A stretch of DNA of 64,000 nucleotides from JBBSOK01 sp965219125. GTDB lineage: Bacteria; Bacteroidota; Bacteroidia; Flavobacteriales; Flavobacteriaceae. The stretch's first letter is position 1. Each line of letters starts with the position of its first letter. Positions 9,183-19,386 of the stretch are shown one piece after another. Location: assembly GCA_965219125.1 (NCBI GenBank), contig CBDCMO010000002.1:372001-436000 (forward strand). Direction: 5' to 3'. A model generated the notes under the pieces. The model was given only the letters and a program-made list of their open reading frames with translations. It had not been told where the DNA came from and ran no database searches. The translations under genes and the position numbers were made by a program.

Positions 9183-12100
9183 CTAATCTTTATCGATAAT
9201 TAATTTTATTGCATTTTGTACTATTGGATGGTTGCGCATTTGCAACATAAATTCATACGCAGCATCCGCCATTACTCTGCTCATTGGCGGCTCTATAATT
9301 GGGATGTTTGGATTGCTGCAACCATTTGTAACCAATTGCTCAATACCTGCATTATTGTTAATTGCAGTATGGTACATTTCTTTGTAGGTTACATTAAAAC
9401 CTTCACCAAATTCAATATCGCTACCATAAATCATTTTTACATCGGCTACCGTAAATCTATGGGGAAGATATATTGTATAAAATTCGATATTATTATAATC
9501 TGCAAGTCTGTTCAATTCAGCTTTAATGAAAATCGGCATCATTTCGGTAGAAGCTATTGATGCTATTATGGCATTGATTTCTGTGTTTTCGTTGATTTTA
9601 TTAATTGAAATTCCATTTCTCAAATGTTCGGAAACCTTATATTTTATATATGTATTTTTATCATTCACAATATTTATAAAAACATTGCGCTGTTTTAAAT
9701 TTTGAAGTTCATCAACACCTTCAATACAATTAACTGCCCTAAAAAGTTTGAAGGCTGAAAGCATCCCACTATTTTCATAAATGCCGCCATCATTAAAATG
9801 TCCCAACGTTTCTATTTTGGTGGCAGGACTAAGTATTGGAAACCTATTGGAAGTAGAAGCCGCATCATAATAACTCAACGTTTTTTCTTGAACTAAATAA
9901 GGATTATCTTCATATTTATTTTGATAGATATCCAAAATATTATTGGCGCCTTGATATAAATAGGAATCTTCCGGCGAACCTTTTTTCGCACTTACGCTAA
10001 CGGCCATTCCTTGATTGCCGACAACATTCGTAGAATTGGAAATTAGGATTGGAAACGCACGATTTTCTTTTTCGTATAAATTTTTCCAAAACTTACGATA
10101 CGCAGTCGGATGCTTTATTTCTTCAGAATTGTTAGTAATCTGTGCATATTGATTCATCGCGACGGAAGATCTGTCTTTACCTCTTAAATTACGGAATGGA
10201 ATAAATAAATGTTCAAACGTGTCCTTTCCTAAAATGTGCGATAAATCTATCGCCAAAATATTTGAAGTAGAAATTGTAGTTATGGTTTTTTGCCAGTTTT
10301 CCGGATTCACTTCGGCATTTATAATTCCTGCCATATTAGTTAAGCCCATTGTCCCGCCGGAAACGCCAGATATGCCAACTACTTTTTTAAAGAAATTAGG
10401 ATCGGTATCATACAACTGTTTCAAAACGGTCATTGTCCAAGCATTGGCTTTCATACCGCCGCCATAAGAACCTATATAATATCGGGTTTGATCTTTTGGG
10501 AGATTTGCCACATAATCTTCAATTGTTATTTCTTTTGTTTTATCTCTATCAATTAATTTTAAGGTAAAAAGTTCATTTCGAAATGTATCCTTTAAGACAT
10601 TAAGAGTTATAAAAACGAACGCAACAATAGTTAAACTGAAATAAAACTTTTTTTGGTGCTCTTTTGCATAAACCTCATCCGAATATTTATAGTAAATAAA
10701 ACTTTTGGTTATTAGGACAATAACACCATAATAGAAAAATAGATAGGAAAGTATAATTAGTATAGCATTAGAAAAAAGCGCTGCTTTGGACCAGATATTT
10801 ATTACTATTAAGTATAGCGTATTTATTACGCCAATTACCGCCATTGTCTGCAAATAGGTAATATTATTGCTGAATATCCCAAAACGCAACCATTTAAACA
10901 TTTTTAAATCTTTCGCATTTTCAATGAATTCATTAGCCTTAAAAAAATCTTGTATTTTTTTTCTGTTGATGTCTACATGTTCTTGGTCAATTTGTTTTAA
11001 TGGATCCGTTACCTTTATTACTCTTAAAACATAAAATGAATTTAGAATTGCCTTACTTTTTTCATTATAGAGGCTAAAGCGTAAACCAGATCTAAAGGTT
11101 CGGTAATACACAAAGGTGAACATTTGGAAGCCGATACAAACTAGACTCAACAGCGCATTAAAATTATTGTACCTACAATCTGGGCAATCTATAAACCAAA
11201 GTTTGCTGAATAAAAGAATGTGCAACAAAATGGTTGCCATGAACAAGAATAAATAGCGTCTAACCCATTTATTTATGTCAGATAAAGACGGATCGGGTTT
11301 ATTTGTGGTTGTAGTTACTTCAGCATCTATTTCTTTATCATTTAAATTAAAATTCAAAATCTGCTCTTTTTTGGGAGTATAATCTCCGTCGTAAAAATTT
11401 GGAAGGTATTTATGTAAATACGCGTAATTTTTATTCAACCATTCCGTTTTTCTATTTCGAAGATAAAAAAGTAGGTAGAGGCAAACCCCCAATAATGCTA
11501 TTCCAATTCTCGAAATAGAGACAGGCCAATCAAAATTTACTTGAGAGGCGTACCCAATAATATAAAAAAGCGCCGCAAAAAATAGGATTCCCAATGTGCG
11601 CAACATAAAATTGAGATAACTTATTACGGGTTTTTCGGGTGTTTTAGTATCTGGCTTTTCGGGTTGGTAGTCAAAATCTTCTCTATGTTGTTTTCTCGCA
11701 ATTTTTTCTTTAATTGAAGGATCTATATTCTTATAAAAAATAGTGGCAAACCACCATACGCGACCTTTTGCGCTATACCAAGTAAATTTGGTTTCATCTA
11801 TATTAAAATAACTTGGGTAGTGCGCAATTGCCATTGCGTAAATAGGAGCGACAATAAGCAAGACAAGAAAATTGGTCGGACTATCATAAAGATTAACAAC
11901 AATGCTATTTATTTGTGGCGCCTTTGGAAGCAGAAAACCTATCAATCCCAAAATAATCAAACTGTATGCGGCAGATTTTAAGAAGCCCAGAAAAGTTGGA
12001 AGAAAATCTTGAAAATATTTATAAAGAAGAATAAGTAAAACCCATAATAAAGATAAAGCGAGAAAAGCTAATTTTACAATGAGTGCTATAATTTCATACC

Positions 12101-12506
12101 GATAGAAATAGCAGTACAAAACATTTTCAACACCATTTGCAACACAAAGACTAACGAGAATTAATATCAGAGAAATTTTACTGAATTTAGCCCATTTAAA
12201 TAAGTTACCAATATGTTGAGCAAAAATAAAATGGTATAATGCAAAACTTATTATGATGTACCAAACAAAGTCTAAGTAGAAATAAGATCTGTAAAAAAGC
12301 CAAATACCTTTCGAAGTTAATAATTCATAAACCCAATTCGGATCTAAATTGAGTTTAAATTCTGGCGAATCTATAACTCCTGGAATGTTTACGCAGCTGC
12401 CTACAATCATAAGCAAAAGGGTAGCGCCCAAAAGAACTCGTAAAAACCAATCCGGAATAAATGAATGGGATTGTTTTTTCACTCCAACTGGTTTGGTTAG
12501 GTCCAT
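9183..12506 (-). CDS. Large multi-pass membrane protein with patatin-like phospholipase domain
   Basis: 1,107 residues. Roughly the first 640 are dominated by hydrophobic helices (at least ten by eye) with charged linkers, for example a proline-rich stretch near 275-290. The last 440 form a patatin domain. The oxyanion loop GSYGGGMKA is near residue 683. The nucleophile elbow GISGVSGG (GxSxG) is near 712. The catalytic aspartate is in NDGGIYENSG near 905. Patatins hydrolyse acyl ester bonds in lipids, so action on membrane lipids at the inner membrane is likely but inferred. Fusion to so many membrane helices is unusual for the family. Divergent from 12650; single gene. Confidence 0.85.
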   Translation of the reverse strand: MDLTKPVGVKKQSHSFIPDWFLRVLLGATLLLMIVGSCVNIPGVIDSPEFKLNLDPNWVYELLTSKGIWLFYRSYFYLDFVWYIIISFALYHFIFAQHIGNLFKWAKFSKISLILILVSLCVANGVENVLYCYFYRYEIIALIVKLAFLALSLLWVLLILLYKYFQDFLPTFLGFLKSAAYSLIILGLIGFLLPKAPQINSIVVNLYDSPTNFLVLLIVAPIYAMAIAHYPSYFNIDETKFTWYSAKGRVWWFATIFYKNIDPSIKEKIARKQHREDFDYQPEKPDTKTPEKPVISYLNFMLRTLGILFFAALFYIIGYASQVNFDWPVSISRIGIALLGVCLYLLFYLRNRKTEWLNKNYAYLHKYLPNFYDGDYTPKKEQILNFNLNDKEIDAEVTTTTNKPDPSLSDINKWVRRYLFLFMATILLHILLFSKLWFIDCPDCRYNNFNALLSLVCIGFQMFTFVYYRTFRSGLRFSLYNEKSKAILNSFYVLRVIKVTDPLKQIDQEHVDINRKKIQDFFKANEFIENAKDLKMFKWLRFGIFSNNITYLQTMAVIGVINTLYLIVINIWSKAALFSNAILIILSYLFFYYGVIVLITKSFIYYKYSDEVYAKEHQKKFYFSLTIVAFVFITLNVLKDTFRNELFTLKLIDRDKTKEITIEDYVANLPKDQTRYYIGSYGGGMKANAWTMTVLKQLYDTDPNFFKKVVGISGVSGGTMGLTNMAGIINAEVNPENWQKTITTISTSNILAIDLSHILGKDTFEHLFIPFRNLRGKDRSSVAMNQYAQITNNSEEIKHPTAYRKFWKNLYEKENRAFPILISNSTNVVGNQGMAVSVSAKKGSPEDSYLYQGANNILDIYQNKYEDNPYLVQEKTLSYYDAASTSNRFPILSPATKIETLGHFNDGGIYENSGMLSAFKLFRAVNCIEGVDELQNLKQRNVFINIVNDKNTYIKYKVSEHLRNGISINKINENTEINAIIASIASTEMMPIFIKAELNRLADYNNIEFYTIYLPHRFTVADVKMIYGSDIEFGEGFNVTYKEMYHTAINNNAGIEQLVTNGCSNPNIPIIEPPMSRVMADAAYEFMLQMRNHPIVQNAIKLIIDKD

Positions 12507-12649
12507 TTTGAATTGAATTTTGGTTAGACCATAAATTTACAGAAACTCTTGTTAGTTATTTACAATCAGCAATTTAAAATTTTTATTTTTCTTCAATCCA
12601 GAAATTTCTTCTTTAAATAATAGTTATATTTATCTTATAATTAAATAAA

Positions 12650-13000
12650 ATGGAACCATTTCCACTTAAAAAAGGCGAGACCGTAAACTTTGCGGCTATA
12701 ATAAGCAGTGAGGCTGTAACTACATTAATCATATCAGTAAACTCTGTAGAAATAGGTAGAAGCGGTGATAATGAATTTTCCAAAAATCTGGGAAAAGCAG
12801 AAGATTTAATAGGAAAAACTTTTTTGGCCTACATCCGGGGTTACGGTAAGAGTGGGGATTTTAACCAGATTATAAAACAATCCAAAGTTATTTTGAATAT
12901 AAATTCTAACAGCTTTCAACACGAATATAGTCCGCTTATAACCCAAGTAAAAAAATTAATGTTTGATTCCTATATCGTCATTAAATTTATAGAAGCATGA
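12650..13000 (+). CDS. Hypothetical protein
   Basis: 116 residues, no family recognised. The N-terminus MEPFPLKKGETVNFAAIISSE looks like a small soluble beta-rich protein, and there is no signal peptide or membrane helix. It overlaps the next gene by 4 bp (ATGA), so the two are probably co-translated. The reading frame is supported by this coupling and by normal codon use. Confidence 0.6.
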   Translation: MEPFPLKKGETVNFAAIISSEAVTTLIISVNSVEIGRSGDNEFSKNLGKAEDLIGKTFLAYIRGYGKSGDFNQIIKQSKVILNINSNSFQHEYSPLITQVKKLMFDSYIVIKFIEA

Positions 13001-14073
13001 AAGTAAAAAGTGCTATGCTGCTCATCCTTTTTTATTCAACGTCAAGTTTTGCGCAGTTAGATTTAGCAGATTTTACAATGACCAACAATACAAGTCCCGC
13101 TTTTATTCTTGTTGAAGAAACACCAACCGAAATTTACACGCCAACAAACGTAAAAGCCTTGGCAATACACGCGTTGGATAACTTTGGTAAAAGTCTCTCG
13201 GTTGAAGTGGCGCCCTATTATTTTATAGGAAAGGAACGAACGGACCGCAGTTATTTTAAATATATTGGCGTTGTAAAAAATGATGACAACACAATTACAC
13301 AACATCCTTTTAGCGGTTTGAACACAACAACTTTAAGCTTTGCGTATGTTGATAAAGAATTTCGCGGCTTTACTGAAAGTCATAAAAGTTATAGTGTTGG
13401 TTTGCGCACCACTATTTTACGATTTTATGATAAACAAAAAGTAATTAATAATGTTGAACAATTGCAGGAAGCAATGTTTCAAATTCCAACGCCACCGTTA
13501 GAGGTAATTGAAGCCGGCGACGAAGCCATCAAAAAGTTTTATGCGGATAATGCAATCTTGATTGATGATTTGTTGGAACCATTTAAAAAGACCATAAAGC
13601 CTCTTTTTAAAGTTGATGGAGCATTTGGCTATAGCGCAATATTTAAGGAAAACAATATTAATTCTGGCACCGCAAACAGATTTGGTGCATGGATAACAGC
13701 GGAAGGAAGTTTTATTTTGAATGAAGGCTCCGAAAATAAATTCAACAATTATGTAAACTTTTTGTTAGTTGCAAGATATATTGATGATGGTTTTAATCGT
13801 GATTTGAACAATATATATTTCACAAAAACGTACACAGATGTTGGCGGAAAGATAGATTTGGAGTTTGGCCGTTTTGGTTTTGGGTATGAATTTATTGCGC
13901 GTTCGGGAAACAATAACGGAGAGCGCTCGGTTGGGAATGTTCGGTTCACACTAACCAATAACATCAGCATTATCGGTGGTTTTGGAAAGGATTTTGCAAA
14001 AACCGATAATTTGGTAACTACAATCGGTTTAAATTGGGGTTTCAACTTCGGAAATACAGAAACCTCGTTTTAA
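12997..14073 (+). CDS. Exported, probably outer-membrane, hypothetical protein
   Basis: 358 residues with a clear signal peptide (MKVKSAMLLILFYSTSSFAQ, cleavage after about residue 20). The mature part alternates aromatic and polar residues in strand-like stretches (NKFNNYVNFLLVARYIDDGF, FGFGYEFIARSGNNN, NISIIGGFGKDFAKTDN) as in outer-membrane beta-barrels, although the last residue of the chain is not aromatic as such. No enzyme motif is seen. It overlaps the upstream small ORF by 4 bp and lies 13 bp before the SRPBCC gene, so the three may form one unit. Confidence 0.7.
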   Translation: MKVKSAMLLILFYSTSSFAQLDLADFTMTNNTSPAFILVEETPTEIYTPTNVKALAIHALDNFGKSLSVEVAPYYFIGKERTDRSYFKYIGVVKNDDNTITQHPFSGLNTTTLSFAYVDKEFRGFTESHKSYSVGLRTTILRFYDKQKVINNVEQLQEAMFQIPTPPLEVIEAGDEAIKKFYADNAILIDDLLEPFKKTIKPLFKVDGAFGYSAIFKENNINSGTANRFGAWITAEGSFILNEGSENKFNNYVNFLLVARYIDDGFNRDLNNIYFTKTYTDVGGKIDLEFGRFGFGYEFIARSGNNNGERSVGNVRFTLTNNISIIGGFGKDFAKTDNLVTTIGLNWGFNFGNTETSF

Positions 14074-14086
14074 ATTTTATTAAAAT

Positions 14087-14578
14087 ATGCCAAACATCTC
14101 ATTGAAAACTAAAGTTAGAGCCGATATAATGATTGTTTTTAATCTTTCCCGAAGTATCGATCTTCACAAAATATCTACCAAACACACAAACGAAACTGCA
14201 ATTGCCGGGACAACTTTTGGATTAATAAGTTTGAATGAAACCGTAACTTGGCGTGCAAAACATCTCGGTTTTTATCAAAAGATGACTTCAAAAATTACTC
14301 AATTTCAAATGCCAATGTATTTTATTGATGAAATGGTAAAAGGTCCGTTTCAATCTTTTAGGCACGAACATCATTTTTCAGAAGCGAATGGGATTACAAG
14401 TATGGTTGATAAAGTTGAATATAAATCACCTTTTGGAACTTTCGGGAAATTGGCAGATATGTTATTCTTAAAAACATATTTGGTTAAATTGCTTGAGAAA
14501 AGAAATCAAGTTATCAAAGAATTTGCTGAAACCGAGAAATGGAAAGATGTTCCAGAAATTGAAACTGCTTCAAAATAA
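14087..14578 (+). CDS. SRPBCC family protein
   Basis: 163 residues with the layout of the SRPBCC/START-like ligand-binding fold: an N-terminal beta strand (ISLKTKVRADIMIVFNLSRS), a central TVTWRAKHLGFYQKMTSKITQF segment typical of the 'cell-division inhibitor/cyclase' subgroup, a MPMYFIDEMVKGPFQSFRHEHHF segment, and a C-terminal helix (LKTYLVKLLEKRNQVIKEFA). These proteins bind hydrophobic ligands. The ligand is unknown here. It lies upstream of the SDR gene with a 70-bp gap. Confidence 0.75.
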   Translation: MPNISLKTKVRADIMIVFNLSRSIDLHKISTKHTNETAIAGTTFGLISLNETVTWRAKHLGFYQKMTSKITQFQMPMYFIDEMVKGPFQSFRHEHHFSEANGITSMVDKVEYKSPFGTFGKLADMLFLKTYLVKLLEKRNQVIKEFAETEKWKDVPEIETASK

Positions 14579-14648
14579 GAAATATTGAAAATTTACACTT
14601 CAACATTTTAAACCATTATCAGTATCTTCGCGCTCTTAAAAATACGCA

Positions 14649-16205
14649 ATGAAAACTTCCGAAGAAAAGGAAAATAAACAGCAAATAGTAACCGAAGCCG
14701 ATATAGAAAAATGTCTTGCAATCCTTCAAAATCTTGTTGAAGATACAGACCAGATTTTCGATATTCCGAAGGAGAAAAGAACGGCATTAATTAAAGCTGC
14801 CGGACAACTTTCAAGACCAAGCCGCTCTGAGTTTTCCCGTCGAAAAAAAGATGCCAAGAAAAACGAAAAGCGAAAGCAAGCCGCACGAGATAAACACGCC
14901 CGAAAGGAAACAGGAATACGAAGCGCGAGAGAAGCCTCAATATTCGTAGCGCCAAAATTATTGGCTGCTGCGGTAATTGAAGAAAAGGATTTAATGGAGT
15001 TAGAAAAACCCCGAAACTGCTACGTCTGCAAAACCGAGTTTACCCAACTCCACCATTTTTACGATACCATGTGCCAAGATTGCGGCGACTTCAACTACGC
15101 AAAACGCTTCCAAACGGCTGAAGTTAAAGGACAAGTTGCAATTATTACAGGTTCACGATTAAAGATTGGGTATCATATTTCGCTAATGCTTTTACGTGGC
15201 GGCGCAACTGTCATTGCAACTACACGTTTTCCGGTAGATAGCGCATTACGTTTTTCAAAAGAAGAAGATTTTACAGATTGGGGACATAGATTGCATATTC
15301 ACGGTCTCGATTTAAGACACATTCCAAGTGTCGAAATTTTTTGTAATTATATAGAGCAGAAATACGAAAAGCTTGATATACTTATCAATAACGCAGCGCA
15401 AACCGTTCGCAGACCTTCAGGTTTTTATACGCATTTAATGCCGAATGAAGAAAAAAGTTATAACGACCTCCCAAAATTTGCAGCCGATTTGCTAACAGAT
15501 CATTTCAGCTGTATTGATGAGTTGCGCTCTTTAGGTCAAAAAGCATCTAGCAACAAAAATATGCCCGTAACGTGGCACGGTCCAGAACCTGGAATTGGCT
15601 TACGCGCTTCGGCAAAACTGTCCCAGATTCCGTATAGTTTTGATAATGCTCTAAAACCTCAAGAAGTCTTCCCAGTTGGCGAATTAGATGCAGATTTGCA
15701 ACAAGTAGATTTACGAAAAACAAACAGTTGGCGCCTTAAACTCGGCGAGATTGAAACCACCGAAATGATTGAAGTCCAACTCGTAAACAGCGTTGCACCA
15801 TTTGTTTTGTGCAACCGCCTTTCCGAAATTATGAAGAAGGAAAACACAGGACAAAAACACATAATAAACGTTTCGGCGATGGAAGGAAAATTCCATCGTT
15901 TTTTTAAGGAAGACCGTCATCCACATACCAATATGGCAAAGGCAGCGCTAAATATGTTAACCCATACCGCCGCAGGTTCGCTGGCAAAAGACGGTATTTA
16001 TATGAATGCTGTAGATACGGGTTGGGTTACGGATGAAGATCCAGCAGATCTTTCAAAATATAAACAGGAAGTACATGATTTTCAACCACCATTGGATATT
16101 GTTGATGGAGCTGCAAGAGTTTTAGACCCACTTTTTGATGGCATAAATACAGGAAAGCATTGGTGCGGAAAATTTTTAAAAGATTATCGGCCTATTGATT
16201 GGTAA
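14649..16205 (+). CDS. SDR family protein with zinc-ribbon-like insert and altered active site
   Basis: 518 residues. The first 110 are helical and highly charged (SRRKKDAKKNEKRKQAARDK). Cysteines C124, C127, C142 and C145 form a CxxC-x14-CxxC zinc-ribbon-like knot. The Rossmann domain then begins with AIITGSRLKIGYH and has the NNAAQ motif, giving a classical short-chain dehydrogenase fold. The normal YxxxK catalytic pair is not intact: the lysine is K431 (HTNMAKAAL), but the position of the tyrosine is threonine 427. The protein may therefore not be a standard oxidoreductase. It probably binds NAD(P). The gene lies 18 bp upstream of an APC permease gene, suggesting shared transcription. Confidence 0.82.
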   Translation: MKTSEEKENKQQIVTEADIEKCLAILQNLVEDTDQIFDIPKEKRTALIKAAGQLSRPSRSEFSRRKKDAKKNEKRKQAARDKHARKETGIRSAREASIFVAPKLLAAAVIEEKDLMELEKPRNCYVCKTEFTQLHHFYDTMCQDCGDFNYAKRFQTAEVKGQVAIITGSRLKIGYHISLMLLRGGATVIATTRFPVDSALRFSKEEDFTDWGHRLHIHGLDLRHIPSVEIFCNYIEQKYEKLDILINNAAQTVRRPSGFYTHLMPNEEKSYNDLPKFAADLLTDHFSCIDELRSLGQKASSNKNMPVTWHGPEPGIGLRASAKLSQIPYSFDNALKPQEVFPVGELDADLQQVDLRKTNSWRLKLGEIETTEMIEVQLVNSVAPFVLCNRLSEIMKKENTGQKHIINVSAMEGKFHRFFKEDRHPHTNMAKAALNMLTHTAAGSLAKDGIYMNAVDTGWVTDEDPADLSKYKQEVHDFQPPLDIVDGAARVLDPLFDGINTGKHWCGKFLKDYRPIDW

Positions 16206-16223
16206 ATAAATACATATAATGTA

Positions 16224-17555
16224 ATGTCACAGAAAGCAAAATCTAATAAAACAGAAGATTCCGTTTCTCTTAGAGATGCAATAGCAATAGGCATTGGCGG
16301 AATGGTTGGTGGTGGTATATTCGCCGTTCTCGGTCTCGCTGTTTCACTTGCAAAAGGTGGTACGCCGTTGGCTTTTTTAATTGCAGGAATATTGGCGCTG
16401 TTTACTGCCTATGCGTATGCAAAACTTTCGGTAGTGTATCCCGATAGAGGCGGCACGGTAAAATTTATAAACGTTGGCTTTGGCAAAGGCGTTTTTAGTG
16501 GCGGTATTAACAATGTGCTTTGGGTAAGTTATATAATTATGTTATCGCTTTATGCAAGCGCTTTTGGCGGTTATGCGCCAAATCTAATTTCCATAACGGG
16601 CGACAAGGCAACAGACACCCACATTTTTGTAAGCGGCATAATACTTTTAGCAACCTTAATAAACTATTACAGTCTTTCAATTGTTGGCAAAATAGAAAGT
16701 ATCGCCGTTTTTATAAAGCTTTTTATTCTGTTGGCTTTTGTGGCGGTTGGAATTTATGGTTTATTCGGTAATGAACATATTTCACAATTAAATCCCGCAA
16801 ATTGGGAAGGCCCGCTGCAATTAATTACCGGCGGTATGGTAATTTTTGTAGCCTACGAAGGTTTTGAACTTATCGCCAACGCAGTGCCCAATATGAAAAA
16901 CAAAGAAAGTACGGCACCAAAAGCATACTTTATTTCAGTTGGTTTTGTAGTAATCTTATATCTACTAATTGCCGCAGTTACGGTTGGCTCATTGGGTTTT
17001 GATGCGATTGGTAAAGCAAAAGATTATGTTTTGGCGGCAGCAGCAAAACCAATGTTAGGTCAAATAGGTTTTACAATTATGACAGTTGCAGCCTTAATTT
17101 CAACATTTTCGGCAATTAACGCAACAATTTATGGCGGAAGCCGCGTAAGTTATGAACTTGCCGAAGACGACGAACTCCCACACGAATTTACCTATCAACT
17201 TTGGAACAAACCAATCGGCCTATTAATCACCACAATATTAACGCTACTAGTCGCAAACTTTTTAAATCTTGAAAGTATTTCAACAAGTGGTAGCGCTGGT
17301 TTTCTGCTTATTTTTTCCATTGTAAATTATGTGGCATATAAAAAAACGGATGCCGTTAGCGCCAATAAAATAATTACACTTACGGGTGCAATATTATGTA
17401 TGGCAGCGTTTGTAGTTATGCTCGTTCAACAGTTTTCAGCCAATAGGCTAGGGGTTATTATTTCGGTTAGTATTATCTTGCTTTGTTTTATAATTGAATT
17501 TATTTACAAACATTTTAGCCTAAAACAAAATAATACTACTTCATCAACAGATTAA
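16224..17555 (+). CDS. APC family amino-acid/polyamine permease
   Basis: 443 residues with about 12 transmembrane helices. The first helix has the APC substrate-binding break GIGGMVGGGIFAVLG (residues 27-41), and TM6 has VAYEGFELIANAVPNMKN. These are secondary transporters for amino acids or polyamines driven by ion gradients. The exact substrate cannot be read from sequence. It follows the SDR gene by 18 bp. Confidence 0.87.
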   Translation: MSQKAKSNKTEDSVSLRDAIAIGIGGMVGGGIFAVLGLAVSLAKGGTPLAFLIAGILALFTAYAYAKLSVVYPDRGGTVKFINVGFGKGVFSGGINNVLWVSYIIMLSLYASAFGGYAPNLISITGDKATDTHIFVSGIILLATLINYYSLSIVGKIESIAVFIKLFILLAFVAVGIYGLFGNEHISQLNPANWEGPLQLITGGMVIFVAYEGFELIANAVPNMKNKESTAPKAYFISVGFVVILYLLIAAVTVGSLGFDAIGKAKDYVLAAAAKPMLGQIGFTIMTVAALISTFSAINATIYGGSRVSYELAEDDELPHEFTYQLWNKPIGLLITTILTLLVANFLNLESISTSGSAGFLLIFSIVNYVAYKKTDAVSANKIITLTGAILCMAAFVVMLVQQFSANRLGVIISVSIILLCFIIEFIYKHFSLKQNNTTSSTD

Positions 17556-17701
17556 ATATTTCAGTTTTTTATTCTTCAAATTCACTTCGGAATTAAATAA
17601 TCATTCTTCAAAATTTATTTAATTGAACTGAAGAAAATTATCTGTTAATATCAATATTCTATTTTTTTTTAAATAATCCAATTATAACCTACAAAACCTC
17701 G

Positions 17702-17709
17702 TATTTTTG
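17702..17709 (+). promoter_or_regulatory. Candidate -7 element upstream of helicase gene
   Basis: TATTTTTG, an exact TAnnTTTG match 22 bp before the ATG at 17732. No TTG at the standard -33 spacing is visible, so only the -7 part is claimed. Confidence 0.45.
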
Positions 17710-17731
17710 CAAACCTTTAAAATTTAGATTT

Positions 17732-19285
17732 ATGACGGAGATTGCACCTGGCCTTCAAGATAAAAAAACAGATAAAGAATTATATAGCTATCAAAAAGGT
17801 GCTATAGATCAGATATTTGAAAAGTTTGAAAGTGCTCCTGACGATCACCATTTACTCTACCAACTGCCAACCGGCGGTGGAAAGACTGTTATATTTTCAG
17901 AAATAGTTAGGCAATACCTTAAACATCACAAAAAAAAGGTAATTGTAATGACGCACAGAGTTGAGCTTTGCAAGCAAACTTCAGAAATGCTTACCAGTTT
18001 TGGTGTTATAAATAAGGTGGTAAATAGTACTGCAAATCTTGACGATCAAAGCGAGTTTGTATGTTTTGTGGCAATGGTAGAAACGTTGAACAACCGTTTA
18101 AACGATGACAAATTAGATATAAGTGATATTGGGCTTGTAATTATTGATGAAGCGCATTACAACAGCTTTACCAAATTGTTCAAGTTTTTTGAAAAATCGT
18201 TTATACTTGGTGTAACTGCTACACCTTTAAGTTCGAACAAAGCCTTGCCAATGAAGGATAATTACGACGAACTTATTGCAGGCGAAACGATAGAATCTTT
18301 AATTGAAAACGAATTTTTGGCACGAGCCGAAGTGTACCGATATAATATGGGCCTTACATCTTTGGAAGTAGGTAGCAACGGTGATTATACCGTAAAATCT
18401 TCAGAAGATTTATATTCCAGCAATACCATGTTGGACACGCTTTTGGAAGCTTACAGAAAACATAGTAACGGCAAAAAAACGCTTATTTTTAATAACGGTA
18501 TTAATACTTCAATTCAAGTTTATTATACTTTTAAAGCTGCAGGATTGCCAATTATGCACTTGGATAATACAGCTACCAAAAAGCAACGAAAACAGATTTT
18601 GAGGTGGTTTCGTGAAACTCCCGATGCTATTTTAACTTCCGTAAGTATTTTGACAACCGGTTTTGATGAACCAACAATCGATACTATAATTTTAAATAGA
18701 GCCACAAAATCGCTTACACTATATTATCAAATGATTGGTAGAGGTTCGCGTATCTTAAATAACAAACCATTTTTCAACGTTATAGATTTAGGTAATAATT
18801 ACTTTCGCTTTGGTCCGTGGGGTGCAGATTTAAACTGGCAAACCATCTTCCATTCCCCAGATTATTATAATGACCGTTTACGAAGTGATGAAGATATCGA
18901 AAACGATTTTGTTCATGAAATGCCAGAAGAATTGCGTGCAGAATTCGCAAAAAGTGAAGTGGTTTATTTTGATATAAAAAAAACCTACATAGATTCCATT
19001 GACGCAGGAGAAAGTAGTAAAGTTGTTTTAGAACGTTCAATAGCACAGCATGCTTACATTTGCGTAGAAAATAGCGAAGATGTGTATGACGCGCTCGGTT
19101 TAGCAAAAATGTTGGGAGACGATATTGATGCCCGTATAAATAATTATTCAAAATGCATAAGCAAAAGCACCCATAATTTTATTAATTGGTTGCGCAACGA
19201 TTACAGATTACGATTACGCTCATTGATTCGTGAGGATTTTGATACGATATTTAAAGAAATACACGGTCATCTACCTGAGGATTAA
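17732..19285 (+). CDS. DEAD/DEAH-box helicase of the SSL2/RadD type
   Basis: 517-residue superfamily 2 helicase. Motif I is QLPTGGGKT (44-52), motif II is IIDEAH (137-142), motif III-like VTATPLS follows, and the second RecA domain has ILTSVSILTTGFDEPTIDTI and QMIGRGSR (motif VI). The QLPTGGGKT and TTGFD motifs place it with Ssl2/RadD-like DNA helicases rather than RNA helicases. After about residue 400 there is a C-terminal extension not matched to a known domain. Monocistronic, with its own promoter-like element. Confidence 0.85.
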   Translation: MTEIAPGLQDKKTDKELYSYQKGAIDQIFEKFESAPDDHHLLYQLPTGGGKTVIFSEIVRQYLKHHKKKVIVMTHRVELCKQTSEMLTSFGVINKVVNSTANLDDQSEFVCFVAMVETLNNRLNDDKLDISDIGLVIIDEAHYNSFTKLFKFFEKSFILGVTATPLSSNKALPMKDNYDELIAGETIESLIENEFLARAEVYRYNMGLTSLEVGSNGDYTVKSSEDLYSSNTMLDTLLEAYRKHSNGKKTLIFNNGINTSIQVYYTFKAAGLPIMHLDNTATKKQRKQILRWFRETPDAILTSVSILTTGFDEPTIDTIILNRATKSLTLYYQMIGRGSRILNNKPFFNVIDLGNNYFRFGPWGADLNWQTIFHSPDYYNDRLRSDEDIENDFVHEMPEELRAEFAKSEVVYFDIKKTYIDSIDAGESSKVVLERSIAQHAYICVENSEDVYDALGLAKMLGDDIDARINNYSKCISKSTHNFINWLRNDYRLRLRSLIREDFDTIFKEIHGHLPED

Positions 19286-19386
19286 TAAACTCTTTTATAT
19301 TACACGTTATTTTTATTTCTGATGTAGATGCCTATATTAAATAGCATTATTATCCCATTTTATAAATTTTACTTTTTAGATAAGCT

